From NCBI RefSeq assembly GCF_000090795.2, contig NW_003546325.1, positions 24,157-88,156 of the forward strand: 64,000 nucleotides of DNA, read 5' to 3'. Within the stretch, counting starts at the first letter, position 1; every line of letters starts with the position of its first letter. Source of the stretch: Amphimedon queenslandica. Taxonomy: Eukaryota > Porifera > Demospongiae > Haplosclerida > Niphatidae. Under the pieces are notes generated by a model. That model was given only the letters and a program-made list of their open reading frames with translations, ran no database searches and was not told the DNA's origin. The translations under genes were made by a program, and so were the position numbers. Positions 1 to 8,600 of this stretch are shown here, one piece after another.

Positions 1-313
1 CATGATACAGCTGGAAAAGTACTTTTTCAAAGGCCAGTTTTGTGTACCTGTGGCAGATTCAGATATGACTCTTTTCTTGTATTATTTTGTAATATAATAG
101 TTTCATGATCACTGTATGAGAATGTACTGGTTATTTTGTTATTCTAGTCTTTATTTTATTTACACAATTTTTATACATGAGTGTAGTAAGGCTAATATAC
201 GGAGCAGAATGGGTTATTAAACCAAGAGTAATTAATTTAAATTTATAACAAGCCTATAAATTGATTTCCAGTCCGTAACCAATCCAATACAGTTATGTTG
301 GTCTATTATATCC
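1..313. other. AT-rich sequence downstream of the Death-domain gene
   Basis: No supported coding exon. Read on the minus strand, two overlapping AATAAA motifs lie at about 150-160 and could serve the 3' end of the Death-domain gene at 511-4588. I looked here for a second copy of the exon at 926-1037, which would be expected after the duplicated exon block, and found no similarity. A short open stretch at 1-46 on the minus strand cannot be tied to any exon. The 14-base string at 301-314 recurs at 3478-3491, so repeat-derived sequence may extend into this stretch. Confidence 0.4.
150..160 (-). terminator. Candidate poly(A) signals, minus strand
   Basis: TTTATT on the plus strand occurs at 150-155 and 155-160, giving two overlapping AATAAA hexamers on the minus strand. 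They lie about 350 bp downstream of the last recognisable exon of the Death-domain gene. In AT-rich DNA such hexamers also occur by chance, so this is only a candidate. Confidence 0.3.
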
Positions 314-507
314 CGTATAGCAGGAAATTTTCGAGGGAGTTAAATTTAGCGAATTGCTAAACTTTGGTGATTGGCAGATTTTAACTTGGCAAATTTGTGG
401 CCATGCGCCATAAAGCATGTGCATAATGGCTCAAAATGGCAAATTTTATTTTGGCAAATGGCTATTAGAATGCCAAATTTAATTGCCTCCAAATTTTCCC
501 ACTATGG
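314..507. mobile_element. MITE-like element with imperfect terminal inverted repeats
   Basis: The left end (from about 316, TATAGCAGGAAATTTT...) and the reverse complement of the right end (from 507, CCATAGTGGGAAAATTT...) align over about 35 bases, including a shared GTTAAATTT/ATTAAATTT core. That gives a non-coding inverted-repeat element of about 194 bp. The interior repeats GGCAAATTT-type words. Its right end stops exactly at the TA (508-509) where the duplicated exon block 508-862 begins, so it abuts the splice donor of exon 20 of the Death-domain gene. A TA target-site duplication is plausible, but the left boundary is not clear enough to prove it. No transposase is encoded. Confidence 0.65.
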
Positions 508-862
508 TACCTCATCAAGATCCAAGGATTGCTCCATTACATCATCATCATAAAAATATTTAACTAAACGACATCTCTCAATAGGAATATGAGGAGCTAA
601 CTTCATTAACTGAGAAAAAAATGAGAAAAAAGAATGAATAAATACATGTTCACCTAAAATTAACAAACCTCATAAGCTTTAATCAGTACTATGGGTAGTA
701 ATTCATCTTTATGTACTTCAAGTATTGAGTCCATTAATTCTCCAGTAACAGGATGATTGCAATACAAGGTGAACTAATTAAAAGAGTAACTATCATTGCC
801 TGATTTCACTTACTAAACATATTGGATCCTTTGTTTCATTATTCAGACTATCATACTCAATC
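508..862. repeat. Direct duplication, copy 1
   Basis: Identical in length to 1080-1434 (offset exactly 572 bases, no insertion or deletion). I counted 20 differences over 352 bases, about 94 per cent identity, spread over exons and introns alike. It carries exons 18-20 and their introns. Confidence 0.9.
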
Positions 863-872
863 CTATTATTTC
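511..872 (-). CDS. Exons 18-20: USP47-like segment, tandem copy B
   Basis: Exons 814-872, 669-773 and 511-609 repeat exons 14-16 almost exactly (IEYDSLNNETKD; FTLYCNHPVTGE; IPIERCRLVKY). Exon 17 joins exon 18 through the acceptor GTAG|GAAATA at 874-873, which keeps phase 1 and gives N-E-G-G-N-N-R. After exon 20 the donor GAG|GTA is followed at once by the end of the MITE-like element. If that donor is not used, the reading frame ends two codons later at TAG, and that stop lies in the element. No copy of exon 17 was found downstream, so the C-terminus is either truncated or continues beyond the window. Confidence 0.5.
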
Positions 873-3800
873 CTACGCCATTAAATACATGTACATGCAT
901 TGTTATGGTAACAAATCACATTCACCTCCTTCATTGTATCTATTAGAAATTTTATTTTCTTCACAAGTTTCTATAAATAATTCAAAAGGATAATGTCTAG
1001 TCCCATCCACAATTTGTCCAATAGTTTGATACTGAAACTAAAATAACAATAACAACAGGATACACAAAAATGACCTATATACCTCATCAAGATCCAAGGA
1101 TTGCTCCATTACATCATCATCATAAGAATATTTAACTAAACGACATCTCTCAATAGGAATATGAGGAGCTAACTCCATCAACTGAGAAAGAAATGAGAAA
1201 AAAGAATGAATAAATACATGTTCAACTAAAATTAATAAACCTCATAAGCTTTATCCAGCACTGTGGGTAGTAGTTCATCTTTATGTACTTTAAGTATTGA
1301 GTCCATAAATTCTCCAGTAACAGGATGATTACAATACAATGTGAACTAATTAAAAGAGTAACTATCATTGTCTGATTTTACTTACTAAACATATTTGATC
1401 TTTTGTTTCATCATTCAGACTATCATACTCAATCTCTTTATCACTAGTCTCTTTATCTCCTGCAGCACCCTCAGTCTCTTTATCTTTCAAATCTATTAAT
1501 AATTATATCACCAATCAAATGATGACAATAAAACCTTTAATATCTTTTATAATCTTCTCTTTGTGTTCTCTTTTAGTAATTAGTTCCATATTCTTTAATG
1601 TTATTTTTTCTTGTAATTCCACTATTATTCTTTTATTATCTACTAATCGCTGATAGTCTGGATTTGTCATTGCTTTAAGATGAAATTTGCAGTCATCAAT
1701 TTCAAAAGTCATTCCTCTTCTCACTTTACTAGCAGCTTTAATTACTCATAATTATTATTATAATTAATAAAGCTACTCTAACCTGAATCAGTGTGACTAG
1801 TAAGTGATCTCAAATACCCAGCCTTCATTTTTGATAATTTGTCTGATAATTCTTTGCTTTCTTTTTGTATCTCATTAAACTGAGACCTCAATGCAGTAAA
1901 CTCTTCGTCAAGTGGTTCTTCCTATTAATAACTATTATAATTAATACAAACTACTGAGATATACTTCAACTTCTTTAAATGATTCAGTATCACTTTGAAC
2001 AAACAATGATTCTTCCTAATAAATAAATCGTTACATTTACATAAATAAAATACATAATCAATTTAAGGTTAAACTTTTAACCTCGGGTACTTGAGTCATT
2101 GATATTTCTCGTTTCAATTCAATCAGTTCCTACAAATACATTGCATTGCACAGTCTGGCAGTACGGCATATATACCTTCTCTTTGCTGCTGATAGCATCT
2201 CTTAGTTTATATTCAGCTTCTTCAAGTATAATATAAGAAATAACCTGTACATATAATAATTAAGATAATCATTACCCGAGACACACGTAAGCGTGATCGG
2301 GGGTAAAGCAGTAGTCCTATCTGTGTGTGTAAAGTAAAGTAATGATACATTAACTGACCTCAGTATGTTGTAGTAAGTCTCTACGTTCTTTTTGTTCCTG
2401 TACATAACAATGATAAAATAATATTCAACTATTTATGCATATCATTTACCTTTTGTATAACATCTTGTCTCCTCCATAATGTTAAGTTACCAATAGTCAG
2501 TTTCTTTAATCCTTGTCCCATTAGTATATGAATATTCTCTATCATCCTCAATACAGTAAACCCAACATCAGAGGAAGAAAAGAAGCAAGTGACAGATATT
2601 GAATTTGTTTGTTTTATATAGTCAATCTTCAATAGTTTACCGGATGCTTTTGCAAGGAGCTCCTCAATATCTTTGAGTAAATGTTCCTCAGGCTCCCAAT
2701 CAAGGACAAAAGTAACTGTTTCACATTGAAGATGAGGAATGATGGCGAATCTTTCCTTCAAACAAAGACTGATGGAGAGTGAGTTGCAGAATTCCTTTAA
2801 CTCTGTTTTATATGCCTTAATGTGTACATCTGCTTCAGTGATCTTCATCTCATCTACTACAGTATGAAGGAGTGCAATATTAGTCAGTGAACACTCATTT
2901 TGAATAATATGCAAGAGACTAGAAATATCCCGACACTTCTTCACTTTTTTACTAAGAACAGTGCCACAACAAGACAAAAGCTCCTTTATATCTTTTAGCG
3001 AACAGCGCTTCTGTTTAATAATCTTGCACACATTGTAAAACATCCTTCCGTAAGACATTCTAATTGAGATAAAGTCCTCCAGTAAGCCTTTTGAAACAGG
3101 AACATGTACTTCAACTATAAAAGATATTACTAGCTTTGTAGTATGTAAAAGGTGGATACCTTGAAGTGATAAAGGCTGTGAAGATAAATTGCTAGCAGCT
3201 GTTGCATTAGAAGGAGATGTGTCTATATATTAAAGAATAAAATAATGATACACTTTTATTATTATACATGCTTACCAGATTGTGTTATCTTGGTTTGATC
3301 GGCAGTACTTGTATTATCTATAGTGATATTATTGAATGTACATGTGTTATCATTTTATTAATAATTATTACCTTGTAAAACTACTATATCATGATCTTTA
3401 ATAGTCTCAGGAACCACACTCACTTCAGGAGTAGGAAAATACTTACCTAAACCAGGGATATTCTATTATATTATTAGTCTATTATATCCCTGCCTAAACA
3501 CATAATAATAAACAAACAACTGCCATAATATACCATTATAGCACTTTATTTTGGCAATTTTGCTAATAAACTGTAATTGGTGGTTTTTAATTTGGTGATT
3601 TTTGTGTACAATGCATTACTGATCATGCACTTTAATATTGGTAATTTTGCTGGTAGATCGCCAGTCGCCAAAATAAAACTTCAGTGCTATAAACAATATC
3701 AGTTTTAATAGGAAACTAAAATTTGATTTACATAGATTGATTCACATTTCCCACCCACAATATGCACACATAACAATGAATAATACAGGCCACCCACATC

Positions 3801-4588
3801 AGCCTTATCTATGTAATGGGAAACTATAATTTGAGTAGCCCTTATCAACACATTTCAAAAAAGATACAGTGGCTATTATTATGATACTCACTAATATCAT
3901 CCAGTATAGTTTGTCCCAGTGATACATTAGTACTGATTGTACACAATACATTAGCAAATGTATGTAAACTGTTGGGATCAGTTTGAACAGCTTCTTTGAC
4001 AGCAGTTAATAGAGCCTCACGTTGATTAGGAATAGAGGGACTAGCTGACACCACTCTACTAACTGCTTCTTGTGTTAACATATGTTCACCATAAAGTAAC
4101 CAAGCAATACTAACAGAATCACAAAGAGACTGAGACAGGACAGTATGACGATTATTAAAAATATTAATAAGAACATGATGTTCTATGATAGAAAATACAA
4201 TGATTATAGCTACATACAGTTATGGTTGACTCACTTAACTTCTCAGCTACAGCAGTTTTATTCATAGATTGTAGAGCATCTGACAGTGAGTCCAAGTTGG
4301 CTCCTCCTCTACTGTCAACATCATCAGCTCTATCTAACCATTGGGAGAGGCACTCTGTCATACACCGAGATACATCATGAGGATGATTCTTTTCTATTGC
4401 ATCCAGTGTATTCTTCTTTAGTCCTATTCTCAGTCCAAGCTCATACCACTTTGTTTCTGGAAAGCCACATATCTTCAATAAGTCAATAACATCAATCAAG
4501 TCGCTAATGTCTAAAAACAAGCGTAACAGTGTATGTCAAATTTTTTTATTACATCATCAATACCTAAACAAGTTTGACCAGTAGCCAT
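511..4588 (-). CDS. Multi-exon gene: Death domain, CARD-like, coiled coil, duplicated USP47-like segment
   Basis: Reconstructed by eye as 20 exons with GT/AG introns: 4588-4564, 4510-4235, 4182-3892, 3422-3372, 3317-3276, 3222-3160, 3114-2450, 2397-2359, 2244-2176, 2129-2082, 2015-1971, 1921-1783, 1735-1535, 1492-1386, 1345-1241, 1181-1083, 1037-926, 872-814, 773-669, 609-511. The lengths sum to 2,640 nt and the frame stays open through every junction, which is strong internal support. Most introns are 40-125 bp. The start is ATG at 4588 (MATGQTCL). Order of domains: Death, about residues 9-100; CARD-like, 101-197; linker, to 249; helical/beta sponge domain, 250-471; coiled coil, 472-584; charged segment, to 651; USP47-like copies, 652-792 and 793-880. 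An intracellular Death-fold adaptor is likely; ligand and partners are unknown. Weak points are the start of exon 4 (3422 or 3446), the acceptor of exon 13, and the true 3' end. Confidence 0.72.
926..1492 (-). CDS. Exons 14-17: USP47-like ubiquitin-like segment, copy A
   Basis: Exons 1386-1492, 1241-1345, 1083-1181 and 926-1037. The first begins with an acidic tract containing two KET repeats, then IEYDSLNDETKD. The next reads FTLYCNHPVTGE and a D-x-I-L-x-V-x-K-D-E-L-L-P helix. The third has the core IPIERCRLVKY followed by acidic residues. The fourth has FELFIET. The order (beta strand, helix reaching KAYELM, a P-x-x-RCRLVKY strand, acidic stretch, then F-x-L-x-x-ET) resembles the ubiquitin-like region downstream of the catalytic domain in USP47-type deubiquitinases. 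I see no catalytic Cys or His box, so this would be a binding module rather than an enzyme. The comparison is from memory and needs a profile search. Confidence 0.5.
1080..1434. repeat. Direct duplication, copy 2
   Basis: Partner of 508-862. It carries most of exon 14 and all of exons 15 and 16. The similarity stops abruptly at 1434 inside exon 14, just after the ATTGAG codons, and at the TA at 1080-1081. The original duplication breakpoints may lie there. Confidence 0.9.
1535..1735 (-). CDS. Exon 13: charged helical segment
   Basis: 67 residues: AASKVRRGMTFEIDDCKFHL, then Y-Q-R-L-V-D-N-K-R, then a lysine/glutamate-rich helix (LQEKITLKNMELITKREHK). It probably continues the coiled coil. Phase is 1 at both ends. 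The acceptor (TTAAAG at 1737-1736) lacks a good pyrimidine tract, so the 5' boundary is the least certain of this part of the gene. Confidence 0.5.
1783..2397 (-). CDS. Exons 8-12: coiled-coil rod
   Basis: Five small exons: 2359-2397, 2176-2244, 2082-2129, 1971-2015 and 1783-1921. They encode acidic/basic heptad-like sequence (EQKERRDLLQHTE, LEEAEYKLRDAISSKEK, LRSQFNEIQKESKELSDKL). All internal junctions are phase 0, and nearly every exon ends in a glutamate or lysine codon just before GT. That gives a rod assembled from phase-0 mini-exons. It could mediate dimerisation. Intron 8 (2245-2358) contains a GC-rich hairpin at 2272-2306. Confidence 0.62.
2272..2306. repeat. GC-rich hairpin in intron 8
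   Basis: The arms TTACCCGAGACACACG and CGTGATCGGGGGTAA pair imperfectly around a TAAG loop, within otherwise AT-rich intron sequence. It may be a remnant of a small inverted-repeat element or a structured intronic RNA. No function can be assigned. Confidence 0.4.
2450..3114 (-). CDS. Exon 7: large helical plus beta domain of sponge Death-domain proteins
   Basis: About 222 residues, starting VEVHVPVSKGLLEDFI. The first two thirds are helical with many leucines and cysteines (SLKDIKELLSCCG, LTNIALLHTVVDEM). The last third alternates strand-like segments (CETVTFVLDWEP, ISVTCFF) and ends in LMGQGLKKLTIGNLTLWRR. I recognise this as a module that often follows Death domains in sponge proteins, but I know no defined function. 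Only phase 1 to phase 0 is allowed at its ends, so it marks the switch between the two halves of the gene. An internal methionine at 3058 is not the start, because the frame continues upstream to the acceptor at 3116-3115. Confidence 0.68.
3160..3446 (-). CDS. Exons 4-6: polar linker
   Basis: Three short phase-1 exons: 3372-3422 (or to 3446 if an alternative acceptor TTTAG|GTAAG is used), 3276-3317 and 3160-3222. They encode a low-complexity linker rich in Ser, Thr, Asn and Gln (for example DTSPSNATAASNLSSQPLSL), with no recognisable fold. Using the upstream acceptor would add SKYFPTPE and also stays in frame. Every junction preserves phase 1. The probable role is a flexible spacer between the CARD-like and following domains. 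Confidence 0.6.
3423..3891. other. Long intron 3 holding a MITE-like element
   Basis: At about 470 bp this is the longest intron of the Death-domain gene, and most of the excess is the inverted-repeat element at 3537-3691. The rest is AT-rich. I saw no further exon that keeps the phase-1 frame. Confidence 0.5.
3537..3691. mobile_element. Second MITE-like element, 155 bp
   Basis: Perfect 9-bp terminal inverted repeats TATAGCACT (3537-3545) and AGTGCTATA (3683-3691) extend imperfectly inward, with TTTATTTTGGC on both arms. No coding capacity. The interior carries the same kind of GGCAATTTTGC words as the element at 314-507, so the two may belong to related families. It sits inside intron 3 of the Death-domain gene. 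Confidence 0.65.
3892..4182 (-). CDS. Exon 3: CARD-like helical domain
   Basis: About 97 residues, mainly helical. The core reads A-W-L-L-Y-G-E-H-x-L-T, then S-A-S-P-S-I-P-x-Q-R-E-A-L-L-T-A-V, then D-P-N-S-L-H-T-F-A-N-V-L. A loop leading into R-x-A-L-L and then a P-x-x-x-F-x-x-x-L helix is the usual CARD layout, so I read it as CARD-like or another death-fold variant. It ends in GQTILDDI before the donor ATTA|GTGAGT at 3891. Phase is 1 at both ends, so the exon could be gained or lost without frame damage. Alternative: a sponge-specific helical domain unrelated to CARD. Confidence 0.6.
4235..4510 (-). CDS. Exon 2: Death domain
   Basis: This exon encodes a six-helix Death-domain pattern. A leucine-rich first helix (DLIDVIDLLK) is followed by W-Y-E-L-G-L-x-I-G-L, then a helix with L-D-A-I-E, then C-x3-CL-x2-WL with a basic/acidic linker, and a final helix with D-A-L-x2-M and V-A-E-K-L. 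The spacing of the W-x2-LG and the later QWLDR matches the classical Death fold of adaptor proteins, which form homotypic signalling assemblies. The donor TTAA|GTGAGT at 4234 and acceptor at 4184-4183 bound a 52-bp phase-1 intron. Family membership is seen in the sequence. The partner and pathway are not. Confidence 0.8.
4564..4588 (-). CDS. Exon 1: start codon and first eight residues
   Basis: ATG at 4588 begins MATGQTCL and is followed by a donor (TTAG|GTATTG) at 4563. The 53-bp intron ends in a pyrimidine-rich TTGTTTTTAG. The phase is 1, and the joined codon gives aspartate. A longer reading from the methionine at 4520 inside the next open stretch would start within the intron, so this short first exon is the better start. 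Confidence 0.7.
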
Positions 4589-5401
4589 AGTTCTACTGAA
4601 ATAAGTGGGCCCTGAGGCCAGGGCCTCAGAACAGCAACAACTTTTCTCTTGCTCGAGCTATAACGCTTTGCAAATTTGGGTGTGGCAGCATTTTTTAAGT
4701 GCACGTGGGCGTTAAATGACACTTCACAAAAATGCAGTAGCTGATCACAATTGTATGACAAAAAGTCTACAGTTATAGGTATTTCTAGTACATTATATGT
4801 ACATTTAAGTAATACATTATGTACCATTAACTGACTGTACATATACATGATGAAACTTGAGGTGGCCTTGCTTCCTCTGCCTCTTATCTCTCTTTATCTG
4901 TTGAATTGCAAGCTACTGTAGCATAATGGATGCATTTGCAGCATGTCCTATTATTTTATGGACAAATTGCATCTCATTTAACTTTTGGTGCTAATATACC
5001 TATATATTCACCCATATCTTCCATTGCTAACCCTTCATTTATAAATAAATAAATCATTGCTTCAGTCATCTCTCTGTTATTTTATTAATCAATTGAAGTA
5101 TGATAATGATAATGTGCCTCATACTTGTCTTCTCATCATAATCATTTCAGTAAACTAAAGTGGAGCAGACCATGTTGACCTAGCACTGCTGAAAATGAAG
5201 CTTTTTCAACAACGGCTTAATAAATTATCCATTCAATGAGGTACTGTAGCTATACCAGTTAACTGAAGAGATTGCACCCTATAGCAAGTGTAGGCATATG
5301 CAATTAAAATTGTGGCACTTTGGCTATTAGATCTATGTGTGTGTGATAGCTCAATGCTATGACACAGGCAGCACATTGAATTGACAATTAAATGTTTAAT
5401 G
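4589..5401. other. Intergenic region upstream of the Death-domain gene
   Basis: No supported gene. The part next to 4588 (4590-4720) is richer in G and C (GGGCCCTGAGGCCAGGGCC at 4607-4625) than its surroundings and may hold the promoter or 5' UTR of the Death-domain gene. A 94-codon open stretch at 4564-4848 overlaps exon 1 in another frame and is not convincing. The rest is AT-rich and without recognisable features. Confidence 0.5.
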
Positions 5402-5407
5402 TTTATT
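5402..5407 (-). terminator. Poly(A) signal of the giant gene
   Basis: TTTATT on the plus strand is AATAAA on the minus strand. It lies 206 bp after the TAA at 5613-5615 and 37 bp after the alternative TGA at 5444-5446. It suits either model of the 3' end of the giant gene. Confidence 0.55.
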
Positions 5408-5443
5408 AATAATAATAGCAGCTTACAAAAATATATAAACCTA

Positions 5444-5511
5444 TCAAAATATCAAGAGTAAGAAAAAGGTTAAAATGTTCAGTATAAAATAATGTTCAAA
5501 AAACTGTATTC
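5444..5511 (-). CDS. Possible alternative last exon with a hydrophobic tail
   Basis: If the donor AATG|GTGAGG at 5635-5634 is used with the acceptor TATTTTTAG at 5513-5512, a 124-bp phase-1 intron is removed. The frame then continues for 22 residues ending in a hydrophobic run (FILNILTFFLLLIF) and TGA at 5444. The intron length matches the 123-bp intron at 29593-29715. The donor falls in the same loop of the repeat where the other introns of this gene lie, and AATAAA follows. A hydrophobic C-terminus could be a membrane or GPI-type anchor, but AT-rich DNA encodes such runs by chance. Confidence 0.35.
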
Positions 5512-5612
5512 CTAAAAATAATATGTATAGCAGCAAGTAATTAATATAATTAAAGTAAGGAGAGTGTCCATTAAACATTAGTCCAAATAGAGAAAAGGTA
5601 TACAGGCAATGA

Positions 5613-8600
5613 TTAAGGGAATGAAGATCCCTCACCATTAATGTTGTAAGTAGTAGAATTTTCTGTTTCATTGGATTTGAAGGTTAGGTAGTCAAGATTG
5701 AGAGTAGAACGATTGACTGTTTCACTGAATCTCAATACCAGTTGACCATTATTGAGATCAAAATCAAATCCAGTCATTGTTGGAGGAGTTTTGTCTTCAA
5801 CATGATCTGATGCCAGTAATGCATCATTGAATGATATTGGGTTAACTGGATTCATACTTGTATCATTAATGAAATCAGTCGTGATTGCTAGATATGTTGT
5901 GTTGCGACTCACAGCAAGTAGTGGTCTTCTCTTTAACTCATTAAGATCAGTGTTATTGAGAGTCACTGACAATATAGTATTATCTAGCCTCAGAATGGTC
6001 ACATTGAGATCAGCTAGTGTATAATGTGCACATGAGTCTGTTAGTAGCCTGGAGGATGTGTTTTGGAATGTGAGAGAAGTGGAATTGAGTGTATAGTGTA
6101 ATACTGTCTCAGTAAATGTTAGATTCAATTCACCATTATCCATATCCAGTGTGTAAGATACTAGGCTTGGGTTAGTAGTGTCAGCAGTGATATTGCTTAC
6201 AGGTAATGGGTCACTGATATCAATAGGAAGGACTGGATTGCCACTGATGTCTAGTATACTTCCCTCATCCAATGAGAGGTAAGTGTTGCTGGAGTTGGTT
6301 GCTAGCTCTAGTATTGCTTTCAGTTCATTGAGATCATCAATAGTAAGGTTGACTTCAATCCAGCTCTGCTCTATACTAATGACTGAGCCATTTGTAAGTG
6401 AGTATGAATATGAAGTGTTAGTGTCATTGCTACTGGTGAATGTCAGCCCAGTTGGTTGGAGTGTTGATTGATCAATTGCTTCAGAGAAGTTTAACGTAAT
6501 GATACCAGTGTTAAGATCAAGATGGTACTGATCCAAACTGGGACTAGTTGTATCTGATATAAATCCACTAGCCTTCAAAGGGTCATCTTTATTAACTCCA
6601 AAGACTGTATTTCCATCATTATCTCTGACTGAGTTGGCAGTGACTGTTAAGAAGGTATTGTTTGTTTCATTATTTAGGCCAGAGGCAAGCTCCCTTAAGA
6701 GTTTAACCTCATTTAGATCATAGAATGACAGTTGGATTACAACTTCAGGAGAGTCTAAACTGATGACATATCCACCAGTGAGGTTATACACTATTAGTCC
6801 ATCTCCTGTATCATTGCTGCTTTGTAAACTGAATCCAGTTACATCAATACCAGAAGCATTAACTGTTTCAGAGAAAGTAAGGTGTATCTGACCCTCATCC
6901 AAATCAAATAGGAATTCATTCAGGATTGGTCTATGAGCATCTCTAATGACGTCAGCTGCCTGTAGGCTGGTATTACCAAATCTTGCTTCAACTGGCACTC
7001 CTGAACGATCCTCAATGGCAGAACTAGTAATAGAGAGATATGTGTTTGATGGTGAGATGCCTAAGTTAGTCAGTTTCTTTATTTCATTCAAATCATATAC
7101 ACTTAGGGTCACATTGATGACTGGGCCATGTACTAAAACAGCTCTGCTAGTCTCAGTTAGTGAATAAAATGATACTAAAGTATCAGTAGTTTCATTCAAT
7201 AATGTAAATTGTGTAGAGTTGAGAGTATTGGCTGCTACTGTCTCAGAAAATGTGAGTGTTAGTTGCTCTAATGTGAGATCTAATGTGAAGTTGACCAGTA
7301 CAGGGCTGGTAATATCAGATGTATACTCATTGACTGGTTCAGCAGTATAGTCTCTATCTATTGGTGTGATAGTGTTATGACTCATGTCTAGTACTGTTGT
7401 ATTCAGCAGTGTGAGCCATGTTGTTGTATTATCCAATGCTATGCCTTTAGCTTTGATATCATTGAGATCATCGGTTGTTAACAGCAGAGTGAGTATAGTA
7501 TCATCAGTCTGTGATACTAGCTCTCCACTGGTTAATTGGTGATATTCAGATGTCATAGTGGGCATTAGAAGAGACTGGAGACTGATCCCTGTTGGATTGA
7601 AACTGCTTGCATTGACAGTTTCAGAGAATGTTAGGCTCAATTCTCCAGTATTGAGATCAAAATCAAATGAAGTGAGTCGTGGACTTGTTGCATCGCCAGT
7701 GAAATTGACAGCTTGGTGTCCTGATACACTGACTGATGGATTGTCATTCATATCAACAATGAAACCAGTCTCAAGGTTGAGATAAGCATTTGCCATTAGT
7801 GTATAGAGACTGGTATTTTGTTTAATGGCATTAAGATCATCAGATGTGAGGAACAGCCTTAGTTGTGGTCCATTGGTACTGTTGATAATGAGATCTTGTG
7901 GGTTGAATACAATACTGCCATTGATAGCATTAGAAAATGAGATTAGGGAGACATTAACTGATTGTGCTTTGATAGCTTCATTAAAGTTAAGGACAACCAG
8001 ACCTTCATCTAAATCAAACAGGAATGTCTCTAGCTCGGGTTGTACATAATCTTTATAGTAGTCATCAGCAGAGAGTGTCTGTTCATTATTGGTATTAGGA
8101 GTGACATGAGACATATCTTGAACTGCTCCACTAGATATTACCAATTCAGTTGAGTCTTGATCAACAGCTAGTGTTGTATCTAATTTGATTTTGTTAAGGT
8201 CTTGACGACTGAGACTGACAGTAAGTATAGTGGAATCATCCATTAGCACACGTGATGTGTTGGTCAGTCTGACAATGCTACTATTAATGCTTGATCTGAG
8301 GGTCAATCTAGTTAGATCAAGTGAGCTATATGAGACCGTCTCATCAAATGTTAGCATTAATTCATTGGTTGTTAGATTGAGTGAGAATGAGAGGAGGATT
8401 GGATCGGTAGTGTCATCAGTAAAGTCATTAGCTCGCTGTGCATTCTCAGGCTCTATTTCAGTTAGATTGAAGCCGGCCATATCATAGATACCATCAGATA
8501 AGAAACTGATGTAAGTGTTCTCTTGTGTGCTGGCCAAGCCACGTATTTTCTTTATTGCATTGAGATCATCAATAGTGAGATTGAGTGTAATAATAGGAAC

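Noticed and set aside
1-60. Plus-strand reading with LCTCGRFRYD resembling a zinc or USP finger piece
   Set aside because: Too short, no splice context, and the neighbouring gene is on the other strand.
371-553. A 60-codon plus-strand protein
   Set aside because: It lies mostly within the MITE-like element and runs antisense into exon 20.
4564-4848. A 94-codon minus-strand protein upstream of the Death domain
   Set aside because: It overlaps exon 1 in a different frame, has no recognisable domain, and would remove the well-supported MATGQTCL start.
5444-5671. A 75-codon hydrophobic membrane protein on the minus strand
   Set aside because: Its first part overlaps the end of the giant gene in another frame. 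Only its last 22 codons are worth considering, as an alternative terminal exon.
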